Below the pieces are notes generated by a model that was not told where the DNA came from, searched no databases, and saw only the letters and a list, made by a program, of their open reading frames with translations. 64,000 bases of DNA, taken from positions 1 to 64,000 of the forward strand of contig JAHQIY010000052.1 in NCBI GenBank assembly GCA_019054805.1, given 5' to 3'. Below are positions 38,101 through 47,877 of the stretch, one piece after another. Position 1 is the first letter of the stretch, and every line of letters starts with the position of its first letter. The translations under genes and the position numbers were made by a program. This DNA is from Brachionus manjavacas (Eukaryota; Rotifera; Eurotatoria; Ploima; Brachionidae).

Positions 38101-38840
38101 TCTTAGTTGATGTTCTTCAGTGTTTCTTAGCTGTTCTTCTTCTCTGTATTGTGGATCTGTTCTTCTCATTTGATGTTCTTGAGTGTTTCTTGATTTCTCA
38201 AAATTTCTATATGCTTGATCTTGTCTTCGTAATCTATGCTCTTGACTATTTCTGATTTGTTCATTGATCCTATATTCGACATCGTTAATTCTTTTATTTT
38301 TTTTAAGAAAAGTGTTTTTTAATTGTTCGTATTGTTTTTCGTACAAATCTTCACGTTTAACTTGTTTACTTATTTTTTGTATTGATTTTTCGACATTTCT
38401 ATAATTTTCATCTTCTCTTTTCTTTCTCATCCATTCTCTCTTGTATTCTTTTCGTTTATCATGCTGTGATATATTTTCTGGAGTTTGACTAATTTCTTGC
38501 AATCCAAACTCCCTATCAGATTCTATGATTTTCATTTCAACACTTGTTTTTTGGATAGAAAATGACATTTTTTCATCCTCTAATGATTGAAAACTCATAT
38601 TAGAATCATGTCTTTGTTTTCTATTTGCTTGCGCACTAGCTGAATTATCCGGAATAACCGGCCTTACAACATTGACACGTCGAATTTGATTTTGGGATCT
38701 TCTATTCAATTTGTAAAATAAAAGGTAACATTGATTTGTACTCATATCAATTGTTTGTTTAAATTGATTTAGGCTCGGAAAAACTTTAATATTTTCGTCG
38801 TCAAAATAATGCCAATTATTAGATTTTGAACGAACCAATG
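32174..38840 (-). CDS. RepHel-EN main exon of the USP-RepHel polyprotein, unit D
   Basis: This 6,667-bp terminal exon is spliced to the USP exons at 39229-40259. In order it has: end of the USP fold (WHYFDDE, LFYKL, 38700-38820); charged 21-residue repeats (37900-38165); CVCC...CVTC block (37520-37670); Helitron N-terminal domain with FFITLSPAEIDW; HUH motif SPHIHMITW (about 36175-36205); tyrosine pair YVSAY (35553-35580); PIF1-type helicase with GGAGTGKS (34367-34390), LLIIDEISMVG, GDLNQICPV, IHKSQGQ and YVALSRATK; and EEP nuclease with SECH, GDFN and WFSDH (32174-32900). Expected roles are nicking/joining, unwinding and nuclease functions in rolling-circle transposition. One base is missing in a T run at about 34145-34150 (five T; six in C and E). 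Exon lengths (807+163+6667, plus one) divide by three, giving about 2,545 residues, so this is the only net break. The MVRSK methionine is not the start. Confidence 0.93.
37900..38165 (-). repeat. 63-bp coding tandem repeat (unit D RepHel)
   Basis: Four near-identical copies encode a 21-residue unit around LDPQYREEEQLRNTEEHQLR. Equivalent blocks occur at about 16510-16770, 18720-18980 and 53620-53870. The near identity of the copies suggests recent slippage or conversion. Confidence 0.9.
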
Positions 38841-39228
38841 CTTTGAAAAATAATAATTAATTAAGTTTTTAAAATATTTAAATTAAAAATAGGTCAAAAT
38901 AAAAGATCCAATTAAAAGAATTTTATTTAATTTGACTAATTACAAAAAAATATGAATTAAAATTAATAAGCTAACCCTATACTTCTATTAAGCCGAAATC
39001 CCTAAACCGGGGCTTCGCCCCAGACCCCATTAAGACTTCAATTTTGTTAAAATAAAATCAAGCCTAAAATAAACCCTAATTTGTCAAAGCTCAAGACGTC
39101 TGGCGACGTCTCTCGCTTAGCCAAACTATGGTTTATTTTAGGCTTGATCTAATTAAACAGGAGTTATTTTTTTAAATTGTTTTAATTGGAATATTTTCTT
39201 TTACTGATATTGTTAAAAGCTTACTTAC
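38841..39228 (-). other. USP-RepHel intron of unit D with 92-bp inverted repeat
   Basis: 388 bp, donor GTAAGTAAGC and acceptor TTTTCAAAG, interrupting a codon after its first base. It holds 19-bp perfect inverted arms (39057-39075 and 39130-39148) around a loop with two GACGTC palindromes. It also holds a GGGGC-TTC-GCCCC hairpin near 39009-39022, related in inverted orientation to the minisatellite core. Confidence 0.85.
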
Positions 39229-40259
39229 AAGTATAATGTCCCGAGTTTGATGCGTCTCCAAGATGAAAACAAATTGATGTTAGCTCATAAATTCTGTCAT
39301 TTAAATTTGAAACTTTATATTTGCTCAAGTTTAATTCTTCTTGAAAATCAATAGAATTTGACAATTTTCTAACAGTCCCAAAATTATCTATCTTTTTTTT
39401 AAATAGAAATTTGATAAAAATTTGGAAAAAAATTTGTATAAAATTAAATTACTCTAAATCTTTTGAGCATTATAATCAAATTGTCCTTCATTGCATTTAA
39501 TTTTGAACTTGAAGTAAAGGTTTGATTTGAATTGCACTGATTGCAAAACGTATCCTCAATCAATTCATCACGAATAAATATTTCCAAACAATCGTTTATT
39601 GATTTACAATTCGAATCCATTGGCAATTGTAAGCAAAGATTTGTAGAAGTGATTTGTTTTTGATGCATTGAATTTTTGCCACATTTCATTTTCTGCATTG
39701 TTTCGAATATAAAGCTTTGACTCATTAGATTATGAGTAAACTTGAAATTTTCAAAGACATCTTCTAAACGATCGGTTGATCTAAGTCCTCGTTTTCCAAT
39801 CTCAATCTCAATTACACATTCATCTATGTAACCCATGAATTGTATGAGAAATTCATGAGCATCGTGCTGATTAAATTGTGTAAAAGTCTCACTTAATTTC
39901 GACTCGTACAATTGATCGAAAAAATTTTGATACAAATTTTTAAATTCTTTTTGTTTCAGTCTTTTTGTTAAATTCAAACCTTCGTACACAAAATTAACAT
40001 ATGTATCAACCAAATTGTACTCGTCTTGATCATAGGCAAATTGATGTTGGTATTTGTGTTCAATAACATTTTTTAATACCATGTCGAATGAATTAATGCA
40101 TTGAACTATTGAACCGACAAAACAAGTGTTAATTAAATTTGGAATTCCTTTGCCAACAAAGGAAGAATTTCGATCGTAGTCAAAGTTTGTCAATAGTAAA
40201 TTGTTTCTAAACAATTGATTGATCGAATTAATTTTGCTTCTTGTTAATTGTCTGCTCAT
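39229..40259 (-). CDS. USP (peptidase C19) N-terminal exons of the USP-RepHel polyprotein, unit D
   Basis: The start is Met at 40259 (MSRQLTRSK). Exon 1 is 39453-40259 (269 codons), followed by a 61-bp intron and exon 2 at 39229-39391 (163 bp). The domains match a compact USP: Cys box with NTCF, QHDAHEFL, CNQC zinc pair, IIMLKRF and His box GDASNSGHYT. After splicing the frame continues S-L-V-R-S-K into WHYFDDE, the normal end of a USP active site. USPs cleave ubiquitin from proteins. In the element it might protect the transposase or counter host degradation, which is inference. Other animal Helitrons are known to carry an OTU protease; this is an unrelated deubiquitinase fold in a similar role. 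Both exons are intact. Confidence 0.88.
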
Positions 40260-40405
40260 TTTCGTTGGTTAAAATAATTTTTCAATAGGATTTTTTTGAT
40301 TTCTAAATATCTAAAATGAAAAAAAAATTTATTTAAAAATTAAAATATAAAAAATTAAAACAAAACTAAAAGAAAAAAGACATATTCAAGGGCTAAGGTT
40401 TAATA

Positions 40406-42339
40406 TTAGGCATATTCAACATTGCCTTTTGAATAATTGCCATATTTTACTTTGCTAAAATAAAAGTAAATCAAATAAATGGTAATAGTTACAAGAAATA
40501 AAATTCCAAAAAATATTAAAATTGTTGAAAAAATTTCTTATCAGATCATTAATATTTCCAATTTTGTTTGCAAACCATTGCACAATTTTTCCCATTGAAT
40601 TGGTTTCGATCAAATTTCCATTTACGTCCAATTTTGAAAGCTCTTTTGGCGAGTCCATTACAATAAATGGCGAATTAAAAAATAACGATTCATCTTCCAA
40701 AATATGTATGTTCTCAATAAAGTCCGTTCCGTTCAACAAGTACGCGTGATGATCGTATAAATTTTTTAAATCGCCTGTTTTCAATTTAAAATCAGTAGAA
40801 TGGTGAGTTAAATTTGAAATGCGAATAGTATTCTGTGACAATCTTTCCACTAGAACTGCTTTTTTATTTGACATTCTTAACATTATTGATTGATCACATT
40901 CGACAGTTTTTTTTGAATATTGGGTTATTATGTTATTTGGCCGTATGTAACCTGGTCTGAAGTTTTTTGAATTTTGAATACGATATTCAATTGGCAAATG
41001 TTTGGTGCATTCTTTTGAATTAACTTTATTTTTGATTCGAATTTTGTCGATTTTCGAACAAAGTGGTATAAATACTTGGCCATTGTTTATGTAAAAAAGG
41101 AAATTTTTATTATCTTTTAAAACAAAATAAAAAATTCAAATTATTAAATAAAAAAGTAATTTAATATTTATTACCTATATGCGTTAGATTCAAGAACGTA
41201 TCTTCTAGATGAAGATTTTGTTTAATTGAATTGATAAAAATGCTACAATGCAATTGTTTAATCATTTCCAACATAACAAATGTTTTATAGTCTTGTTCAG
41301 AAACTAAAAGCCTATTTTTGTCTTTCTCTGTAAAATGACTTAATGAGTACTTTGATGTGGGAAGGTTTTCAAGCTTATCCTTAATGACTTGGCTATTAGC
41401 GTGTAAGATTTGATACATCCCATCATGCGCCTGGTGGAAAACCCCAGGGTAGAAAGAAAGGTAGAGTCCCTCTGATGTTTTCCAAAAATCAAATCCACAA
41501 TCTTTAACATAACCAGTCACCATAAAAAGATAATTTACTTTTGACGAATAAAGAACTAATCTTTTAATCCCATTATTCACTTTATCCATTTTAATCATAT
41601 CATCAAAATGTAATAATCTTTCATATTGACAATTGTGAATATCCTTTCTATCCCATATTATTGTACTTTGAGGCATTTTACAAAATTCATCTTCGGCATA
41701 GCATGGTTCAATTGAGTTGTGAAAAATATTTTGATTTTTATTTTGAGCGAATACAATCTTTTCATTGAAATGACATTCGTAAAAAGTTTTTTCAATTGTT
41801 CCAAAATAAAATGGATATTTTTCGACAACATCTTGTGAAAACGAGCAAGTGTTATTGTTAGTACATAGCATATTGAATTTTTTATTCGAAAAGCCACACT
41901 GTTTTTCCTTAAACATTTGAACACAATCATGTTTAGATAAATAAATTTTTTCTAAATCATTTTGAACATATTTATTGAAGAAAATATCTCTACTAAATTT
42001 ATATTTTCGCACTAACATTCTACATTCGATTCCTTTTGTCTCTAAAATAAAATTATGCTTGGAAAAAACGTATCCATGTGAACCTATGGAATGAATGTCA
42101 CCTTCTAACCCACCTGAATTCTGCTCTTCTTTACCTTTCAAAGCTTTTATTGAAAACTCATGCACAGATTTACTAAAAGACTCCATAAAACAATCATTCT
42201 CTAAATTTAGCATATTCAAATGGTTGTTAACGATACACATTTTGAAATCGCCCAAGATTTGTTCATAAAGTTGACTTTTGTTTTTTACAACAATTATTGC
42301 CATTAAAATCAAAGCTTGGGTAAAATAAAGTCTAACCAT
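40406..42339 (-). CDS. Envelope-like type I membrane glycoprotein, unit D
   Basis: Exon 1 (41175-42339) starts with a signal-peptide-like N terminus and carries about 13 Cys and several N-glycosylation sites. The intron is 61 bp (41114-41174). Exon 2 starts at 41113 and is open to 40455 in the ectodomain frame. The hydrophobic transmembrane segment with a short tail ending at 40406 lies in another frame after a T run at 40528-40533, so this copy ends in an altered C terminus unless the run length is an assembly error. The likely role is receptor binding/membrane fusion, by analogy with envelope genes of retrovirus-like elements. Virus-family assignment (chuvirus-like or other) is unproven. 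It precedes the USP start by about 150 bp. Confidence 0.65.
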
Positions 42340-42740
42340 TTTGAAGAAAATTTAAAATGAAACTTTCTCTTAGGAAAAATTCAGCCTTTTAAATTGGTTT
42401 TTCTAATATATATTATATAATATTATTTTTACTTATAAAAAAACTATTTCAAATAACCAAAATTATGGAATGGTTATTAATGGAATTGTATGGTAAAGCA
42501 AATACAATCATTATTTAAAAAATTCGTCAACTTAATTTTTTTTATCGATTTTTTTCCTAGCAACTAAAATTAATTTTTAGAAATTTTTATTAATTATTTT
42601 GCTGAAATATTTTAAGTTAAAAATTGGGTTTTTTTTCAAATTAAATAAAGAAAAAACAATTTGAAAAGCAATTTGTGTGCTTCATAGAATTTCATTTATA
42701 AATTTCGAAAAAAATGGGTCGCAAAAATAAAAAAGATTTT
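42340..42740 (-). promoter_or_regulatory. Leader/putative promoter of the envelope-like gene, unit D
   Basis: AT-rich and gene-free. A TATA-like stretch at about 42405-42425 lies 65-85 bases before the ATG at 42339 (minus strand). It carries the TTATTTAAA..CGTCAACTT variant shared with unit B. Confidence 0.45.
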
Positions 42741-45700
42741 AGCATAAATATTCTCATAAATTAATTCTAAAATCTTAATCCAAAAAATAATTAATTGTTT
42801 GCGTTAAACCACTTATTGGTACAAGGTTCCGGTTAGGGAATTGCTCTAATTGATAGAAAAAAATTAGTGAGAACGGGGTCCGGGGCGGAGCCCTGGTTTA
42901 GGGTTCCGGTATGCAGTAAGCTAGAGAACCATTAGTAAAAATTACTATTATTTTTGAATGTTAAATAATCTAAAAATTATTAGTAATTATTTTAGCATAA
43001 ATATTCTCATAAATTAATTCTAAAATCTTAATCCAAAAAAATAATTAATTGTTTGCGTTAAACCACTTATTGGTACAAGGTTCCGGTTAGGGAATTGCTC
43101 TAATTGATAGAAAAAAAAAATTAGTGAGAACGGGGTCCGGGGCGGAGCCCTGGTTTAGGGTTCCAGGTATGCAGTAAGCTAGAGAACCATTAGTAAAAAT
43201 TACTATTATTTTTGAATGTTAAATAATCTAAAAAATTATTAGTAATTATTTTAGCATAAATATTCTCATAAATTAATTCTAAAATCTTAATCCAAAAAAA
43301 TAATTAATTGTTTGCGTTAAACCACTTATTGGTACAAGGTTCCGGTTAGGGAATTGCTCTAATTGATAGAAAAAAATTAGTGAGAACGGGGTCCGGGGCG
43401 GAGCCCTGGTTTAGGGTTCCGGGTATGCAGTAAGCTAGAGAACCATTAGTAAAAATTACTATTATTTTTGAATGTTAAATAATCTAAAAAATTATTAGTA
43501 ATTATTTTAGCATAAATATTCTCATAAATTAATTCTAAAATCTTAATCCAAAAAATAATTAATTGTTTGCGTTAAACCACTTATTGGTACAAGGTTCCGG
43601 TTAGGGAATTGCTCTAATTGATAGAAAAAAAAATTAGTGAGAACGGGGTCCGGGGCGGAGCCCTGGTTTAGGGTTCCGGGTATGCAGTAAGCTAGAGAAC
43701 CATTAGTAAAAATTACTATTATTTTTGAATGTTAAATAATCTAAAAAATTATTAGTAATTATTTTAGCATAAATATTCTCATAAATTAATTCTAAAATCT
43801 TAATCCAAAAAAATAATTAATTGTTTGCGTTAAACCACTTATTGGTACAAGGTTCCGGTTAGGGAATTGCTCTAATTGATAGAAAAAAATTAGTGAGAAC
43901 GGGGTCCGGGGCGGAGCCCTGGTTTAGGGTTCCGGGTATGCAGTAAGCTAGAGAACCATTAGTAAAAATTACTATTATTTTTGAATGTTAAATAATCTAA
44001 AAAATTATTAGTAATTATTTTAGCATAAATATTCTCATAAATTAATTCTAAAATCTTAATCCAAAAAAATAATTAATTGTTTGCGTTAAACCACTTATTG
44101 GTACAAGGTTCCGGTTAGGGAATTGCTCTAATTGATAGAAAAAAAATTAGTGAGACCGGGGTCCGGGGCGGAGCCCTGGTTTAGGGTTCCGGGTATGCAG
44201 TAAGCTAGAGAACCATTAGTAAAAATTACTATTATTTTTGAATGTTAAATAATCTAAAAAATTATTAGTAATTATTTTAGCATAAATATTCTCATAAATT
44301 AATTCTAAAATCTTAATCCAAAAAAATAATTAATTGTTTGCGTTAAACCACTTATTGGTACAAGGTTCCGGTTAGGGAATTGCTCTAATTGATAGAAAAA
44401 AATTAGTGAGAACGGGGTCCGGGGCGGAGCCCTGGTTTAGGGTTCCGGGTATGCAGTAAGCTAGAGAACCATTAGTAAAAATTACTATTATTTTTGAATG
44501 TTAAATAATCTAAAAAATTATTAGTAATTATTTTAGCATAAATATTCTCATAAATTAATTCTAAAATCTTAATCCAAAAAATTAATTAATTGTTTGCGTT
44601 AAACCACTTATTGGTACAAGGTTCCGGTTAGGGAATTGCTCTAATTGATAGAAAAAAATTAGTGAGAACGGGGTCCGGGGCGGAGCCCTGGTTTAGGGTT
44701 CCGGGTATGCAGTAAGCTAGAGAACCATTAGTAAAAATTACTATTATTTTTGAATGTTAAATAATCTAAAAAATTATTAGTAATTATTTTAGCATAAATA
44801 TTCTCATAAATTAATTCTAAAATCTTAATCCAAAAAATTAATTAATTGTTTGCGTTAAACCACTTATTGGTACAAGGTTCCGGTTAGGGAATTGCTCTAA
44901 TTGATAGAAAAAAAAATTAGTGAGAACGGGGTCCGGGGCGGAGCCCTGGTTTAGGGTTCCGGGTATGCAGTAAGCTAGAGAACCATTAGTAAAAATTACT
45001 ATTATTTTTGAATGTTAAATAATCTAAAAAATTATTAGTAATTATTTTAGCATAAATATTCTCATAAATTAATTCTAAAATCTTAATCCAAAAAATAATT
45101 AATTGTTTGCGTTAAACCACTTATTGGTACAAGGTTCCGGTTAGGGAATTGCTCTAATTGATAGAAAAAAAATTAGTGAGAACGGGGTCCGGGGCGGAGC
45201 CCTGGTTTAGGGTTCCGGGTATGCAGTAAGCTAGAGAACCATTAGTAAAAATTACTATTATTTTTGAATGTTAAATAATCTAAAAAATTATTAGTAATTA
45301 TTTTAGCATAAATATTCTCATAAATTAATTCTAAAATCTTAATCCAAAAAATTAATTAATTGTTTGCGTTAAACCACTTATTGGTACAGGGTTCCGGTTA
45401 GGGAATTGCTCTAATTGATAGAAAAAAAAAATTAGTGAGAACGGGGTCCGGGGCGGAGCCCTGGTTTAGGGTTCCGGGTATGCAGTAAGCTAGAGAACCA
45501 TTAGTAAAAATTACTATTATTTTTGAATGTTAAATAATCTAAAAAATTATTAGTAATTATTTTAGCATAAATATTCTCATAAATTAATTCTAAAATCTTA
45601 ATCCAAAAAAATAATTAATTGTTTGCGTTAAACCACTTATTGGTACAAGGTTCCGGTTAGGGAATTGCTCTAATTGATAGAAAAAAAAATTAGTGAGAAC

Positions 45701-47537
45701 GGGGTCCGGGGCGGAGCCCTGGTTTAGGGTTCCGGGTATGCAGTAAGCTAGAGAACCATTAGTAAAAATTACTATTATTTTTGAATGTTAAATAATCTAA
45801 AAAATTATTAGTAATTATTTTAGCATAAATATTCTCATAAATTAATTCTAAAATCTTAATCCAAAAAAATAATTAATTGTTTGCGTTAAACCACTTATTG
45901 GTACAGGGTTCCGGTTAGGGAATTGCTCTAATTGATAGAAAAAAAATTAGTGAGAACGGGGTCCGGGGCGGAGCCCTGGTTTAGGGTTCCGGGTATGCAG
46001 TAAGCTAGAGAACCATTAGTAAAAATTACTATTATTTTTGAATGTTAAATAATCTAAAAAATTATTAGTAATTATTTTAGCATAAATATTCTCATAAATT
46101 AATTCTAAAATCTTAATCCAAAAAAATAATTAATTGTTTGCGTTAAACCACTTATTGGTACAAGGTTCCGGTTAGGGAATTGCTCTAATTGATAGAAAAA
46201 AAAATTAGTGAGAACGGGGTCCGGGGCGGAGCCCTGGTTTAGGGTTCCGGGTATGCAGTAAGCTAGAGAACCATTAGTAAAAATTACTATTATTTTTGAA
46301 TGTTAAATAATCTAAAAAATTATTAGTAATTATTTTAGCATAAATATTCTCATAAATTAATTCTAAAATCTTAATCCAAAAAATTAATTAATTGTTTGCG
46401 TTAAACCACTTATTGGTACAAGGTTCCGGTTAGGGAATTGCTCTAATTGATAGAAAAAAATTAGTGAGAACGGGGTCCGGGGCGGAGCCCTGGTTTAGGG
46501 TTCCGGGTATGCAGTAAGCTAGAGAACCATTAGTAAAAATTACTATTATTTTTGAATGTTAAATAATCTAAAAAATTATTAGTAATTATTTTAGCATAAA
46601 TATTCTCATAAATTAATTCTAAAATCTTAATCCAAAAAAATAATTAATTGTTTGCGTTAAACCACTTATTGGTACAAGGTTCCGGTTAGGGAATTGCTCT
46701 AATTGATAGAAAAAAATTAGTGAGAACGGGGTCCGGGGCGGAGCCCTGGTTTAGGGTTCCGGGTATGCAGTAAGCTAGAGAACCATTAGTAAAAATTACT
46801 ATTATTTTTGAATGTTAAATAATCTAAAAATTATTAGTAATTATTTTAGCATAAATATTCTCATAAATTAATTCTAAAATCTTAATCCAAAAAAATAATT
46901 AATTGTTTGCGTTAAACCACTTATTGGTACAAGGTTCCGGTTAGGGAATTGCTCTAATTGATAGAAAAAAAATTAGTGAGAACGGGGTCCGGGGCGGAGC
47001 CCTGGTTTAGGGTTCCGGGTATGCAGTAAGCTAGAGAACCATTAGTAAAAATTACTATTATTTTTGAATGTTAAATAATCTAAAAAATTATTAGTAATTA
47101 TTTTAGCATAAATATTCTCATAAATTAATTCTAAAATCTTAATCCAAAAAAATAATTAATTGTTTGCGTTAAACCACTTATTGGTACAAGGTTCCGGTTA
47201 GGGAATTGCTCTAATTGATAGAAAAAAAATTAGTGAGAACGGGGTCCGGGGCGGAGCCCTGGTTTAGGGTTCCGGGTATGCAGTAAGCTAGAGAACCATT
47301 AGTAAAAATTACTATTATTTTTGAATGTTAAATAATCTAAAAAATTATTAGTAATTATTTTAGCATAAATATTCTCATAAATTAATTCTAAAATCTTAAT
47401 CCAAAAAAATAATTAATTGTTTGCGTTAAACCACTTATTGGTACAAGGTTCCGGTTAGGGAATTGCTCTAATTGATAGAAAAAAAAATTAGTGAGAACGG
47501 GGTCCGGGGCGGAGCCCTGGTTTAGGGTTCCGGGTAT
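42741..47537 (-). repeat. Minisatellite, ~18.7 copies of ~257 bp (unit D 5' end)
   Basis: There are eighteen full copies and a partial one of about 177 bp, cut just after GGGTTCCGGGTAT where unit E starts. Copies are nearly identical, mostly of the AATTAATTC/TACAAGG/CATTAGT type; two carry TACAGGG (near 45387 and 45905). It is the longest array here and the copy number may be collapsed or expanded by assembly. Confidence 0.95.
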
Positions 47538-47749
47538 GGGTTGCCTAGATTTTTCGCTGATATATGAATATCAAGAAAAAAATCTAGGTATTACGTTTGT
47601 CGTGTCCGTCCGTCCGTCCGTCCGTCCGTCCGTCCGTCTGTGGACACATTTAACCCTAGTTTTTAGATGTTAACCCTAGTTTTAAAAATGACAAAAAATA
47701 TGTCGATCGATAGCATTGAATACATAAAAGGCGCGAAAAATCTAGGCAA
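47538..47749 (-). repeat. Unit E 3' terminus: hairpin, 17-bp inverted repeat, (CCGT)n
   Basis: The arms are 47541-47557 and 47733-47749. The CCGT tract has about eight units and the A run in the hairpin is shorter than in the neighbours. Confidence 0.8.
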
Positions 47750-47877
47750 TCTAATTTTTTAAAAATTAAACTTTAAATCGATCAATCACTAAAACAAAAA
47801 TATTAATCAAAAAGATTAAAGTAATAAAAAATTTATTGACAACAAAAAGTTGAACTAAATAAGAAAAAAAAAGAGAA

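Larger units (their letters stand above)
31816..47537 (-). mobile_element. Unit D: most intact Helitron-like element, 15.7 kb
   Basis: It contains the complete set: terminus (31816-32046), RepHel-EN exon (32174-38840), USP exons (39229-40259), envelope-like gene (40406-42339), leader and an 18.7-copy minisatellite (42741-47537). The USP-RepHel gene has one detectable break. Of all copies it is the best reference for the family. Confidence 0.92.

Noticed and set aside
38838-38840. ATG of MVRSKSNN as the RepHel start codon
   Set aside because: It lies two bases inside the exon after a good splice acceptor. The following residues are the conserved end of a USP fold, and in unit A no Met is present there.
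42741-47537. Minisatellite array as a CRISPR array or centromeric satellite
   Set aside because: The units are contiguous ~257-bp repeats with no spacers, and each array is attached in fixed phase to an element leader.
47491-47673. Plus-strand ORF across the D|E junction
   Set aside because: It reads through minisatellite and the CCGT tract, and exists only by chance at this border.
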